In this document: piece by piece, positions 16,841-26,585 of the stretch | How positions within the stretch are numbered: the stretch's first letter is position 1 | How the letters are laid out: each line of letters opens with the position of its first letter | DNA from: Candidatus Neomarinimicrobiota bacterium | GTDB taxonomy: Bacteria; Fidelibacterota; Fidelibacteria; Fidelibacterales; Fidelibacteraceae | DNA: 64,000 bases | Direction: 5' to 3' | NCBI GenBank assembly: GCA_041154365.1 | Contig: AP035449.1 | Span: forward strand, 2,465,001 to 2,529,000 | Made by a program: the position numbers and the translations under genes | Notes under the pieces: generated by a model | The model's database searches: none | Seen by the model: the letters and a program-made list of their open reading frames with translations, nothing else | What the model was told of the DNA's origin: nothing

Positions 16841-17046
16841 CCACTTGTTACTTGTCACTCGTCACTGCCTTGTCCCTTTTCACGGGGCAAGCAATCATCA
16901 CCTGGAAGTTAGAAATTAGCGTCGCTTCGCTCCTGGTGTGTCAATCAAATCAATCAAACCAATCTAGTCAATCGACTTTTCGACTTTCGACTATTGACTG
17001 ACGACTGCCGACTGTCGACTGTCTACTGCCCACTGCCGACTTGTCC
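16841..17046. repeat. Composite intergenic repeat (heptamers, CACGGGGCAAGCAATC block, CAATC runs)
   Basis: Heptamer-like GTTACTT/GTCACTC/GTCACTG, then TTTTCACGGGGCAAGCAATC, then CGCTTCGCTC, then CAATCAAATCAATC runs, then a longer period-7 run of TGCCGAC/TGTCGAC units to 17040. The same blocks in a similar order occur at 50170-50335. No gene is present. The start of the next operon lies 39 bp further on without a visible strong ribosome site. Confidence 0.75.
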
Positions 17047-17084
17047 CTTGACATTCCCCCAAATTCAACGGAAATTTCAAGACT

Positions 17085-17900
17085 ATGAAAATAATTACGT
17101 GGTATTATCCCGACAACCCGGCAGAGGCCGCCGGACTTTCTGAATCGGATAAGGTTTTTCTTCACAGCGGGGGGACCGGCTTGCTGATGAGCAACCTGAA
17201 AGGGGTACAGGGTCTTGTGGATTTGAACAAACTCCCCCTGAAAACCATTCATTCCGAAAAAGGCCTCATTACCTTCGGCAGTCTGTGTACCTATGCCGAT
17301 GTGGTATCCTACTTTAAAAAAAAGAATCCGGATCATCTCCTGGTTCACTCTTTGCACCAGTCCGCCAGTACACCTCTCCGGAACCGGGTTACCCTGGGCG
17401 GTACACTGGCCATGGCACCGCCCTGGTCCGATCTGACAGGCCCGCTCATGGCCCTGGATGCCCGCCTGGCTTTGGAAGGAAAATCCCGGGGGGAATATTC
17501 CGTAGAGGATTACCTCACACAAAAAGAACTCCGGAGCGGCACGGTGATCACATCCGTTAAAATCCCCCTGGAATGCGGTCTGTGTGCCCATTACCGGGAG
17601 GTCCGGACACAGCGGGATATGCCCCTGTTCAACCTGACAGTGGTTTTGAATGTTGAAAAGGAGAGGATCTCCCACGCCCGGCTCATTGCCGTAGGGACCC
17701 GAACAAAATTCACCCGGATGAAGGAAATGGAAACCTGGCTCAAAGGACAATCCTTAAAATCCGTGAAGATTCCGGAAGTTGAAAAACGGTGCCAGCTTTC
17801 CTTTGGGAATAAAGCAGGGACCGATCCCGAATATCTGGCTGTAAAGGCCTCTATCGAATTGGGTCGCATGATCGCCGGTCTGGCAGGAGTCACATCATGA
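17085..17900 (+). CDS. Molybdenum hydroxylase (xanthine dehydrogenase family) FAD subunit, set 1
   Basis: 271 aa. The N-terminal FAD-binding domain carries HSGGTGLLM and a TLGGTLA motif near residue 105; a CO-dehydrogenase flavoprotein C-terminal domain follows. It passes electrons from the iron-sulfur subunit to NAD or another acceptor in the cytoplasm. First gene of the purine operon; its stop overlaps the next gene by four bases. Length and order (FAD, 2Fe-2S, Mo) match three-subunit xanthine dehydrogenases. Substrate is likely a purine, from context. Confidence 0.88.
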   Translation: MKIITWYYPDNPAEAAGLSESDKVFLHSGGTGLLMSNLKGVQGLVDLNKLPLKTIHSEKGLITFGSLCTYADVVSYFKKKNPDHLLVHSLHQSASTPLRNRVTLGGTLAMAPPWSDLTGPLMALDARLALEGKSRGEYSVEDYLTQKELRSGTVITSVKIPLECGLCAHYREVRTQRDMPLFNLTVVLNVEKERISHARLIAVGTRTKFTRMKEMETWLKGQSLKSVKIPEVEKRCQLSFGNKAGTDPEYLAVKASIELGRMIAGLAGVTS

Positions 17901-18373
17901 AAGCAGAATTTACCGTAAACGGAAGTGCCCGGACCTTTACCTTTGAGCCGGATGAACGTCTGTTAACCACTCTGCGAAATCACGGCTATATGGAAGTGAA
18001 AAACGGTTGCCTGGAAGGGGTCTGCGGTGCCTGCGTGATCCTCCTGAACGACAAACCGGTGAATTCCTGCCAGGTTTTAACGGCTTCGGTAACGGGACAA
18101 ACCATCACCACGGTCCGGGGTATCGGCACCCTGCACACACCCCATATCATCCAGGAAGCCTTTGTGGAAGCCGGAGCGGTCCAGTGCGGATTCTGTACAC
18201 CGGGAATGATCACTGCAACATACGCCCTCCTCCGGGAAAATCCTGATCCTTCTGAAGCAGAGATCAAGAATGCCCTGGACGGAAACCTCTGCCGCTGTAC
18301 CGGCTATGTAAAAATTATCGAAGCAGTTCAACGGGCAGCCCAAAGACTCCGGGAAACGCAAGGAAACGAATAA
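17897..18373 (+). CDS. Molybdenum hydroxylase [2Fe-2S] subunit, set 1
   Basis: 158 aa. It holds two [2Fe-2S] clusters: a plant-ferredoxin-type set (CLEGVCGAC and a later Cys) and the C-terminal QCGFCTPG with CRCTGY. It carries electrons from the molybdenum site to FAD. The full cysteine set indicates function. It overlaps the FAD gene by four bases and the Mo subunit starts four bases after its stop. Confidence 0.93.
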   Translation: MKAEFTVNGSARTFTFEPDERLLTTLRNHGYMEVKNGCLEGVCGACVILLNDKPVNSCQVLTASVTGQTITTVRGIGTLHTPHIIQEAFVEAGAVQCGFCTPGMITATYALLRENPDPSEAEIKNALDGNLCRCTGYVKIIEAVQRAAQRLRETQGNE

Positions 18374-18377
18374 TACC

Positions 18378-20702
18378 ATGAAAAAATATACACGCATCGG
18401 CAAGGCTGAACTGAAGATCGATTCCCTCTCCCTGGCCACGGGAAACCATAAATTTACCGATGATTTCGCCGTGAAGGATTCTCTCCATTTGGCCCTTCTC
18501 TACTCTCCCCATGCCCATGCCGAAATTCTGGATATTGACGACTCGGAAGCCCGAAAATCCTCCGGAGTGATGGGTGTCTTCCACTATAAAAATGTCAAAC
18601 CCATCCTTCATACCACGGCCGGACAGGGATTCCCGGAACCCTCTCCCTATGACACGGTTCTCTTTGATAAAAAGGTCCGCTTTGTGGGGGATAAAGTGGC
18701 CATGGTGGCAGCAAAAACCCTGAAAGAAGCCCGGGAAGCCCTGAAAAAGATCAGGGTGGAATACAAAATCCTCGACCCGCTATTTGATCCGGAAAAGGCC
18801 ATGGAGGCCGATGCACCCAAACTTCACGGACCGGATCACCATGCAGCCATTCCTGTGACTTATGATCCGGATAAAAACCTGGCGGCGGAAGTGGAAATCG
18901 ACTTTGGCGATCTGAAGAAAGGCGAATCGGAAGCCAATTTCATTGTGGATGAAACGTATCATGCCCATTACGCTTCCCACTGTGCCATTGAGCCCCATTC
19001 CGTGAAAACCTTTTTCGATGAGATGGGCCGCCTTGTTATCATTTCATCCACCCAGGTCCCTTTTCATGTCCGCCGGATTGTCTCCAAAGTCTGTGAATTC
19101 CCCCTGGCGAAAATCCGGGTCGTGAAACCCCGTATCGGCGGCGGATTCGGTGCCAAACAGGAGGTAATGCTTGAACAACTGGCAGCCTGGGCCACCATCA
19201 AACTGAAACAGCCGGCTACATTGATTCTTTCCCGGGAGGAAGTCTTCCGCTCTTCCAGAACCCGCCACCCTGTCCGAACCCGCCTGACAATGGGTGTGAA
19301 AAAAAATGGGGAAATTACTTTCCTGGATATGAACACCCTTCTCAATTCCGGGGCTTACGGAACCCACGCCCTGACGGTTCTTTCCAACTGCGGGGCCAAG
19401 GTTTTGCCGTTGTTGAATAAAATTGAAAACCTCCATTTTCTGGGCCGGTCCGTCTACACCAATCTTCCCGTAGGCGGCGCTTACCGGGGATACGGCGCCA
19501 CCCAGGGTTATTTTGCCCTGAATCAGCACCTGGATATCATTTCCCGAAAACTCCATGTGGATTTTATCGATTTTGTGAAAAAACATCATATCCGTGAAGG
19601 GGAAACGTCCGAAGTTTTCAAAGCCATCGGCGAGGGGACGGAAGGCGTGACCCAGACAGTGAAATCCTGCAAACTGGATGCCTGTCTGGACTGGGGCGCC
19701 AGGGCCATCGGCTGGAAGGAAAAACGGGGTAAACGGATAACCAATGGTGACAAGGTCCGGGGAATCGGGGCCGCCGTGGCCATGCAGGGATCGGGCATTC
19801 CCCTCATCGACATGGGGGCCGCTTCCATGAAAATCAACGACGACGGGTCGTTTAACCTGGATGTGGGTGCTACCGATATCGGGACCGGCTCTGACACCAT
19901 CCTGGCACAGATCGCCGGAGAGGTTTTGGGCGTGGGACCGGATAAAATCATCGTCCTCTCGTCCGATACGGACCGCACACCCTTTGATGTGGGCGCCTAT
20001 GCTTCCTCCACCACCTACATTTCCGGCAGGGCTGTAAAAAAATGTGCTGAAAAAATCCGCGAACAGATTTTTGATGTGGCTGTTACCATGAAAGGCTGGA
20101 ACCGGAAAGACCTTGTTCTGGCGGAAGAATCCGTAAAAAACAGGAAGACAGGTGAAGCGGTCTCATTATCCGACATTGCCATTTTCGCCCTCTACACACA
20201 GGACCAGTTCCAGATACAGGCTTCCGCATCCCATACCGCCCCTGAATCCCCGCCACCATTTATTGCCCATTTTGTGGAACTGGATGTGGATAAACGCACC
20301 GGAAAGGTGGATCTGATCCGGGTGGTCACAGCCGTGGATTGCGGACAGGCTATCAATCCGGTTCTTGCAGAAGGTCAGGTGGAAGGTGCCGTGGTGAACG
20401 GACTCTCTTATGCCATGGCGGAAAAGTACGTTTTCACGTCTAAAGGAAATCTGATCAACGCCCATTTTAAGGATTATAAAATATTTACTGCGGCGGATCT
20501 GCCGGAAATGAAAACCCATATCGTGGAATCCCATGAAGTAACAGGTCCCTTCGGCGCCAAATCAGTGGCGGAAATCGGCATCAACGTGTCCATGCCCGCC
20601 ATCGCCAACGCCATTTACGATGCCGTGGGTGTCCGCCTTTTTCAGGCACCTTTTACACCGGATAAAGTCTACACAGCGTTAAAGAAAGCAGGTAAGCTTT
20701 GA
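18378..20702 (+). CDS. Molybdenum hydroxylase catalytic subunit, set 1
   Basis: 774 aa, normal size for the molybdopterin-cytosine-dinucleotide subunit. It shows the a/b hammerhead domain, GGGFGAKQE near residue 255, GGAYRGYGATQ near 365 and GPFGAKSVAEIG near the C-terminus, which holds the catalytic glutamate. It hydroxylates a purine or similar heterocycle in the cytoplasm. The cluster has features of selenium-dependent molybdenum hydroxylases, but a labile selenium cannot be seen in DNA. It overlaps the following amidohydrolase start. Confidence 0.9.
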   Translation: MKKYTRIGKAELKIDSLSLATGNHKFTDDFAVKDSLHLALLYSPHAHAEILDIDDSEARKSSGVMGVFHYKNVKPILHTTAGQGFPEPSPYDTVLFDKKVRFVGDKVAMVAAKTLKEAREALKKIRVEYKILDPLFDPEKAMEADAPKLHGPDHHAAIPVTYDPDKNLAAEVEIDFGDLKKGESEANFIVDETYHAHYASHCAIEPHSVKTFFDEMGRLVIISSTQVPFHVRRIVSKVCEFPLAKIRVVKPRIGGGFGAKQEVMLEQLAAWATIKLKQPATLILSREEVFRSSRTRHPVRTRLTMGVKKNGEITFLDMNTLLNSGAYGTHALTVLSNCGAKVLPLLNKIENLHFLGRSVYTNLPVGGAYRGYGATQGYFALNQHLDIISRKLHVDFIDFVKKHHIREGETSEVFKAIGEGTEGVTQTVKSCKLDACLDWGARAIGWKEKRGKRITNGDKVRGIGAAVAMQGSGIPLIDMGAASMKINDDGSFNLDVGATDIGTGSDTILAQIAGEVLGVGPDKIIVLSSDTDRTPFDVGAYASSTTYISGRAVKKCAEKIREQIFDVAVTMKGWNRKDLVLAEESVKNRKTGEAVSLSDIAIFALYTQDQFQIQASASHTAPESPPPFIAHFVELDVDKRTGKVDLIRVVTAVDCGQAINPVLAEGQVEGAVVNGLSYAMAEKYVFTSKGNLINAHFKDYKIFTAADLPEMKTHIVESHEVTGPFGAKSVAEIGINVSMPAIANAIYDAVGVRLFQAPFTPDKVYTALKKAGKL

Positions 20703-22036
20703 TTATCAAACACGGTTATATCGCCCTTCCCGGCGAAAAATCCTTTCTCCCCCTGGATATTGAGATCGAAGACAGTAAAATTGTCCGTACCGGTTCCAAT
20801 CTTTCGGGAAAAGATATTTTTGATGCGGAAGGATTATTGATCTTTCCCGGAGCCATCGATCCCCATGTCCACTTTAATGATCCGGGATACACGGAACGGG
20901 AGGATTTTACCCATGGAAGCCGGACTGCCGCATCCGGTGGCGTAACCACCGTTATCGATATGCCCTGTACCTCCATCCCTCCTGTGACAACACTGAAAAA
21001 TTTCCACAAAAAACTGGATGCCGTCAGAAATAAAAGTGTGGTGGATTTTGCCTTCTTTGGCGGTGTTTCGGGACAGTGTTTTGAGAATGATCCTGACAAA
21101 AACATCTCAGAACTGGCCCCGCATGTGCTGGGTTTTAAAACCTATTTTATATCGGGGATGGATACATTTCGCCGGCTGACTTTTGAGCAATTCACCCATG
21201 TGTTGAAAAGCACAGCTAAAGTCAAACGCCCTGTCCTTCTCCACGCGGAAGATTACGATACGGTAACCCGCTATGAAGCGACAGAGCGGGAAAAGGGTTC
21301 GGACTGGCAGAACTTTTACGCCTCCCGGCCGGAAGAAGCAGAACTGATCGCTGTAAAACATGCCGTGGATCTGGCCCAGGCCGCGAAGGGATCTCTTCAT
21401 ATTGTCCACATCGGCACGGCAGAAGCAGCCGAATACCTGGCAGGTAAACCCTTTGTGACCGGCGAAACCTGTCCCCACTACCTGGAATTTTCCCGGGAGG
21501 ATTTTGAGGAAATCGGCGGCGCCCTGAAAACCACGCCTGTGGTCAAATCCCCGGGAAACGGGGAAAAGCTGTGGAAACACCTGATGACGGGAATTCTGGA
21601 TTTTGTAGCTTCCGACCACGCCCCTGCCCCGGCTTCCCAGAAAAACACCGGCTCTGCCTGGACCGATTATTCCGGCATTCCCGGTACAGGAACGCTTTTC
21701 CCGTATCTCTATTCTGAAGGACTTGTCCGGCGGAAAATGCCATTGGACCGATTTTTGAAGGTCATCGCCGAAAATGCGGCAAAGCGGTACGGACTCTTTG
21801 ACCGGAAAGGATCCATCGAACCGGGAAAAGATGCCGACCTGATCCTCCTGGATCCGGACAAAACAACACGTATCCGGGGGAAAGAGTTTTATTCCAAGGG
21901 GAAAATCACACCCTTTGAAGGGCTGACTTTCGAGGGAAAAATCATGAAAACCCTGCTTCGTGGACACATTATCTACGACGCGGATAAAGGGATCACCGTA
22001 CCCCCGGGTACCGGACATTTTTTACGAAAAGGATAG
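20699..22036 (+). CDS. Cyclic amidohydrolase (hydantoinase/allantoinase/dihydroorotase type)
   Basis: 445 aa, starting at a TTG that overlaps the previous stop. The metal site is complete: HVHFNDPG, a carboxylated-lysine candidate in GFKTYF, LLHAED, VHIGT and SDHAPA. GGVTTVIDMP is typical of allantoinase and hydantoinase. It occupies the place of hyuA in the enterobacterial ygeWXY-hyuA-ygfK-ssnA locus and probably opens a cyclic ureide formed from the purine ring. Exact ring substrate is uncertain. Confidence 0.82.
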   Translation: MIIKHGYIALPGEKSFLPLDIEIEDSKIVRTGSNLSGKDIFDAEGLLIFPGAIDPHVHFNDPGYTEREDFTHGSRTAASGGVTTVIDMPCTSIPPVTTLKNFHKKLDAVRNKSVVDFAFFGGVSGQCFENDPDKNISELAPHVLGFKTYFISGMDTFRRLTFEQFTHVLKSTAKVKRPVLLHAEDYDTVTRYEATEREKGSDWQNFYASRPEEAELIAVKHAVDLAQAAKGSLHIVHIGTAEAAEYLAGKPFVTGETCPHYLEFSREDFEEIGGALKTTPVVKSPGNGEKLWKHLMTGILDFVASDHAPAPASQKNTGSAWTDYSGIPGTGTLFPYLYSEGLVRRKMPLDRFLKVIAENAAKRYGLFDRKGSIEPGKDADLILLDPDKTTRIRGKEFYSKGKITPFEGLTFEGKIMKTLLRGHIIYDADKGITVPPGTGHFLRKG

Positions 22037-22042
22037 CTTTTT

Positions 22043-23320
22043 ATGGCATATATACTCGGTAATGCTGTGATTACAGACGGATTCTCCACCCTTATAGAAA
22101 ACGGGGCACTGGAAATTTCAGAGGGAAAAATCATCCGCATGGGCAAAACAGAGGAACTGAAAAAAGAAGACGTCCGGTTTTACGATCTGAAAGGCCGGCT
22201 TATCCTGCCCGGACTATTAAATCCCCATCATCACCTCTACTCCGCCCTGGCAACGGGACTGGCGCCTGTCGGCCCAACTGAGAATTTTCAGCAGATCCTG
22301 GAAAATCTCTGGTGGCATCTGGATCAGTCCCTGGATAAGAAAACCAGCCATTATTCCGCCCTTCACGGACTTCTCCAGTCCATTAAATTCGGCGTCACCA
22401 CCGTCTTCGACCACCATGCTTCCATGAATGCCGTGAGAAAAAGTCTGGATTTTTTGGAATTCGCTTTTCTTGAAGCAAATCTGAAAGGACTTCTCTGCTA
22501 TGAAATATCCAACCGGATGGGTAAAGAAGCGGTCAAGGAGCACCTGGAGGAGAATATCCGGTTTTATGAGGATCATAAAGGGAACCCCCAAATTCAGGGA
22601 CTTTTAGGACTCCATGCCAATTTCACCCTGAGTGATGAAAGCATGACATACATCGCGGACAACAAACCCCCGGATATGCCCATTCATATCCATTGCGGCG
22701 AAGATAGATCCGATTTTGATTTCTGTGTTAAGCAGGGGACAGCCGGACCGGTAGACCGTTTGCAAAAGTATGGACTTCTGGACCGTAACTCCCTTCTGGC
22801 CCACTGTATTCACCTGTCCAAAAAAGATTATGAGTGGATCGAAAAAATCAATCCCATCGTCATATCCAATCCCGAATCCAATGCCAATAACAATGTAGGC
22901 ATGATGAATACAGACCGGATCAGCAACTATATTCTGGGGACGGACGGGATGACAGGAAACGTCCTTGGCACCCTGCGTTCCCATTTTCTGCTCCGGAACG
23001 GGAAAATTGACGAACCTCTGAAAATCCTCTTTCAACGTCCGGCTGACGTGATTCAACGGTTCTTCCCCCATGCCGGAACCCTGAAAGAAGGATTTGACGC
23101 AGATGTGGCCGTGACGAATTACATTCCCGTCACACCCATATCCCTTGAGAATTTATTCTATCATTTGATCTTTGGTGTTCAGGGACAGGAAATGCACATG
23201 ACCATCGCAAATGGCACCATCCTCTGGGAGAAAGGGGAATTCAAAACATTCGATGAAGGAAAAATCCGTCATGATGTAAAAGAAGCCGTCCAGAAACTAC
23301 ACAAGGTGTATCATGAGTGA
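22043..23320 (+). CDS. ssnA: SsnA-type aminohydrolase
   Basis: 425 aa amidohydrolase. It has the metal motif NPHHHLYSAL, the second site HIHCGED, HCIHL and the GTDGMTGN aspartate. These belong to the chlorohydrolase/SsnA group, which deaminates or dechlorinates ring compounds. SsnA genes travel with YgfK and selenium-linked hydroxylases, as here. It overlaps the ygfK start by eight bases. Its actual substrate is not established by sequence. Confidence 0.85.
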   Translation: MAYILGNAVITDGFSTLIENGALEISEGKIIRMGKTEELKKEDVRFYDLKGRLILPGLLNPHHHLYSALATGLAPVGPTENFQQILENLWWHLDQSLDKKTSHYSALHGLLQSIKFGVTTVFDHHASMNAVRKSLDFLEFAFLEANLKGLLCYEISNRMGKEAVKEHLEENIRFYEDHKGNPQIQGLLGLHANFTLSDESMTYIADNKPPDMPIHIHCGEDRSDFDFCVKQGTAGPVDRLQKYGLLDRNSLLAHCIHLSKKDYEWIEKINPIVISNPESNANNNVGMMNTDRISNYILGTDGMTGNVLGTLRSHFLLRNGKIDEPLKILFQRPADVIQRFFPHAGTLKEGFDADVAVTNYIPVTPISLENLFYHLIFGVQGQEMHMTIANGTILWEKGEFKTFDEGKIRHDVKEAVQKLHKVYHE

Positions 23321-26300
23321 CCGTTTCGGTATTATCCCTTTCCGGATCCTGATGTCTTATCTACTCCGTTCCCTTGAACTGGGAAGGGCTTTCGGGATTT
23401 ATGACCATCTCTTTTTTACACCGTCAGACAAAGATCCTTTTAAAACAGAAATTTTCGGTCAGCCCCTGGATACCCCCGTGGGTCCCGCTGCAGGCCCACA
23501 TACCCAGATGGCCCAGAATATCGTATCCGCCTGGCTTTGCGGCGCCCGGTACATCGAACTGAAAACGGTCCAGACGCTGGATGAAATTACCGTCTCCAAA
23601 CCCTGTATCGAACTTCAGGATGAAGGCTACAACTGCGAATGGTCCCAGGAATTGAAAATCGAGGAATCCTTCACCGAATATCTGAAAGCCTGGATATTGA
23701 TTCATCTCCTCCACCACAAATTCCGGCACCCGGGTCCTGTTGGAACGGTCTTCAACATGAGTGTAGGCTACGATATGGCCGGCATCCTCAAAGAGAATGT
23801 CCAGTGGTTTTTCCATAAAATGGCAGACTGCCGGACGGAAAAAGAAGCGCTTCTGGATGAAATCCGGGATCTGTACCCGGCGGTGGATGAACTGAATATC
23901 CCCAACTGCATATCAAACAACATCACCCTGTCCACCATGCACGGGTGTCCACCGGATGAAATCGAAAAAATCGGCACATATTTGCTGGAAGAGAAAAAAC
24001 TCCACACCTATATCAAACTCAATCCCACTCTTTTAGGCGCCGAAAAAATCAAAGATATATTGAATAAGCTTGGATATGAAACGAGAGTCCCCGATGTGGC
24101 CTTTGAACACGATATCACCTGGGATGCAGCGAAACAGGTTATCCGGTCCCTCCAAAACAAGGCGAAAAAGCACGGACTCCATTTCGGAGTCAAACTCACC
24201 AACACACTGGAAGCCCTGAATCATAAGGATGTTTTCAGTGAGGATGCCATGTACATGAGTGGCAAGGCCTTGCATCCCATCAGTATAAATGTAGCTGATA
24301 TGGTACGCCAGGAATTCCCCCGGCTGCCTGTCTCCTTTTGTGCCGGCGTAACTGTCCACAACATTCAGGATGTGCTGTCCTGTGGTTTTTCACCGGTCAC
24401 CGTTTGTTCAGATCTTTTAAAGCCGGGCGGATATGGCCGGTTATCCCAGTACGTGGAAAAGATGGGCACCCTGCCCGATTCTTTTTCTTCAGAAGCCCGG
24501 CAATATCTCAGGACTTATGCACAAAAAGTGGCAGACAATCCCCTGTATCAGGCAACCTACCCCAACATCAAAACAGATCGGGAACTGAAATCCTTTGATT
24601 GTATTGCCGCACCCTGCGTGGGAACCTGTCCTGCCAATCAAAATATCCCCGAGTATATGTACCGCACAGCCAATGACGACCTTCCCAATGCCTTCCGGAC
24701 CATACTCGGCACCAATCCTTTCCCGTCTGTTACAGGCATGGTCTGCGATCACCTGTGCCAGACCAAATGCACCCGGATCAACTACGAAAAGGCTTTACTG
24801 ATCCGTGATATCAAGCGCTATGTTGCTGAAAATGCCCCGGTGGAAGAACTGACGCCTTCGACTCAAAAAAACGGAAAACACGTTTCTATCATCGGAGCGG
24901 GCCCGTCGGGACTGGCCTGTGCGTATTTTCTCATCCTTTCCGGATTCGATGTGGATGTATATGAAACCAAAGCATTTCCCGGGGGCATGGCCGCCGATGC
25001 CATCCCCAAATTCCGTCTTTCTGAAAAAGCACTGCAGGAGGATATCCACCGCATCGAAAAACTGGGGGTAAGAATCCACACATCCCAAAATATTGATCAG
25101 GACCGTTTCGAAGCCATCCGGCAAAAAAGTGATTTTGTATACATTGCCGTTGGGGCTCAGAAATCCCTGAAGGTTTCCATTCCCGTAGACGATCTACAAA
25201 AGGTCCCAGCAACTATGAATAATTATAAAAAAACCTCTGCGCCCTCCGCGGTTAACCCAAAAGGGTTCCTTGATCCTCTGGAATTTTTATCTGCCGTACG
25301 GCAGGGGAAAGAAAAATTTTCCGGGAAACAGGTCCTGGTATTAGGTGGTGGTAACACCGCCATGGATGCGGCACGAACAGCCAGACGGCTGGCGGGAAAA
25401 GATGGGGGTGTTACTATCATCTACCGGCGGACCCGGCGGGAAATGCCGGCAGATCAGGATGAAATCTCGGCTGCCCTGAAAGAGGGTATCAAGCTGATGG
25501 AACTGGCGGCGCCGGAAAAAATCCTGTCTGAAAAGGGACACGTCACCGGACTGGTTTGCAGCCGTATGAAACTGGGGGAAAAAGATGCTTCCGGGCGACC
25601 CCGTCCGGTTAAAATCGAGGGAAGTGAATTCACACTGAAAGCAGATACGCTGATTCCCGCCTTTGGCCAGGAACGGGATATACCTTTTATGTCTGCAAAT
25701 GACCTTGAAATCCGGGATTCTGAGACCCGGGAAACACAAATAGATAACATTTTTATTGGCGGAGACGCTTTCAGGGGGGCTGCAACGATCATCAAAGCCA
25801 TCGGAGACGGACGACAGACGGCCCGGGTGATTCTTGAACGGTGCGGACAGGCACTTGAAACAGCCCGGCTTACCATCCCCCGGGAAAGCCGTTCACACCG
25901 GGAGCACCACAAAGCCCGGGCACGAATTGTTCCAGGTGTACATCCTGAAGAAATCCCCCTGGAAAAACGGGACGGGCAAAACCTTGTGGAACTCACACTG
26001 ACACACGAGAATGCCGTAACAGAAGCGTCCCGCTGCCTGCTGTGCGATGAGGTCTGCGATATCTGTGTTACGGTGTGTCCCAACCGGGCAAACATCTCCT
26101 ACACAGTAGAACCTTTTGAAATTCCCCTGAAAAAAATCCAGTGGAAAAACAAGCAGATTGAAACGAAAAAGGATGGTATATACCGGATCCGCCAGCCTTA
26201 CCAGGTCTTGAATATCGAGGATTTCTGCAACGAGTGCGGAAACTGTACGACATTTTGTCCCACCGCCGGGGCACCGTATAAAGACAAGCCCAAAGTAGCC

Positions 26301-26585
26301 CTGACGGAAGAGAGTTTCCGGAATATGACAGAGGGGTTTTTCCTGGAGAACCGGGTACTCCGCTATAAGAAAGAGGATGAAATCCTCTCCCTGACAGAAA
26401 CAAAAGACGCCTGGATATACGAAGGCAAAGATTTTTCCGCAATCCTGGATCAAAAGTCCTTTGAAATCCGTAGCATAGATATCTCATCACGGGAACAGAA
26501 AGAGATCCGTCTGCATGACGCCGTCACTATGAGTCTGATACGAAAAACACTGATACACGAAAGGATAGGATATGAGAACCGCTGA
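23313..26585 (+). CDS. ygfK: YgfK-like iron-sulfur flavoprotein (putative selenate reductase subunit) with a repeat-derived insert
   Basis: 1090 aa. The N-terminal region (about 1-400) is dihydroorotate-dehydrogenase-like. A glutamate-synthase small-subunit-like part follows, with cysteine clusters (CVGTCPANQ, CDHLCQTKC), a first Rossmann motif IGAGPSG and a second VLGGGNTAMDAA. The C-terminus has more 4Fe-4S ligands (CLLCDEVCDICVTVCP and CNECGNCTTFCP). Residues near 633-651 (MNNYKKTSAPSAVNPKG) are encoded by a copy of the local intergenic repeat, inserted in frame between the NADPH and FAD parts. It is needed for uric-acid degradation in gut bacteria according to published work on this cluster. 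Confidence 0.88.
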   Translation: MSDRFGIIPFRILMSYLLRSLELGRAFGIYDHLFFTPSDKDPFKTEIFGQPLDTPVGPAAGPHTQMAQNIVSAWLCGARYIELKTVQTLDEITVSKPCIELQDEGYNCEWSQELKIEESFTEYLKAWILIHLLHHKFRHPGPVGTVFNMSVGYDMAGILKENVQWFFHKMADCRTEKEALLDEIRDLYPAVDELNIPNCISNNITLSTMHGCPPDEIEKIGTYLLEEKKLHTYIKLNPTLLGAEKIKDILNKLGYETRVPDVAFEHDITWDAAKQVIRSLQNKAKKHGLHFGVKLTNTLEALNHKDVFSEDAMYMSGKALHPISINVADMVRQEFPRLPVSFCAGVTVHNIQDVLSCGFSPVTVCSDLLKPGGYGRLSQYVEKMGTLPDSFSSEARQYLRTYAQKVADNPLYQATYPNIKTDRELKSFDCIAAPCVGTCPANQNIPEYMYRTANDDLPNAFRTILGTNPFPSVTGMVCDHLCQTKCTRINYEKALLIRDIKRYVAENAPVEELTPSTQKNGKHVSIIGAGPSGLACAYFLILSGFDVDVYETKAFPGGMAADAIPKFRLSEKALQEDIHRIEKLGVRIHTSQNIDQDRFEAIRQKSDFVYIAVGAQKSLKVSIPVDDLQKVPATMNNYKKTSAPSAVNPKGFLDPLEFLSAVRQGKEKFSGKQVLVLGGGNTAMDAARTARRLAGKDGGVTIIYRRTRREMPADQDEISAALKEGIKLMELAAPEKILSEKGHVTGLVCSRMKLGEKDASGRPRPVKIEGSEFTLKADTLIPAFGQERDIPFMSANDLEIRDSETRETQIDNIFIGGDAFRGAATIIKAIGDGRQTARVILERCGQALETARLTIPRESRSHREHHKARARIVPGVHPEEIPLEKRDGQNLVELTLTHENAVTEASRCLLCDEVCDICVTVCPNRANISYTVEPFEIPLKKIQWKNKQIETKKDGIYRIRQPYQVLNIEDFCNECGNCTTFCPTAGAPYKDKPKVALTEESFRNMTEGFFLENRVLRYKKEDEILSLTETKDAWIYEGKDFSAILDQKSFEIRSIDISSREQKEIRLHDAVTMSLIRKTLIHERIGYENR
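25212..25267 (+). repeat. Intergenic repeat copy inserted in frame within ygfK
   Basis: The run from ATGAATAATTATAAAA through CCCTCCGCGGTTAAC and CCAAAAGG matches the repeat unit that is tandem at 28167-28447. It lies inside the open frame of ygfK and codes about 17 residues with no homologous counterpart expected at this point. Confidence 0.8.

Noticed and set aside
17048-17084. Promoter TTGACA before the purine operon
   Set aside because: A TTGACA box is present but no convincing -10 box lies at the proper distance, and it is inside or next to repeat DNA.
18378-20702. Selenocysteine-coded hydroxylase
   Set aside because: No in-frame TGA occurs in either Mo subunit. Any selenium would be a labile ligand not visible in DNA.
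21107-22018. 303-aa open frame antisense to the hydantoinase-like gene
   Set aside because: The plus-strand gene has a full catalytic motif set. The antisense product has no recognisable features and arises from codon bias.
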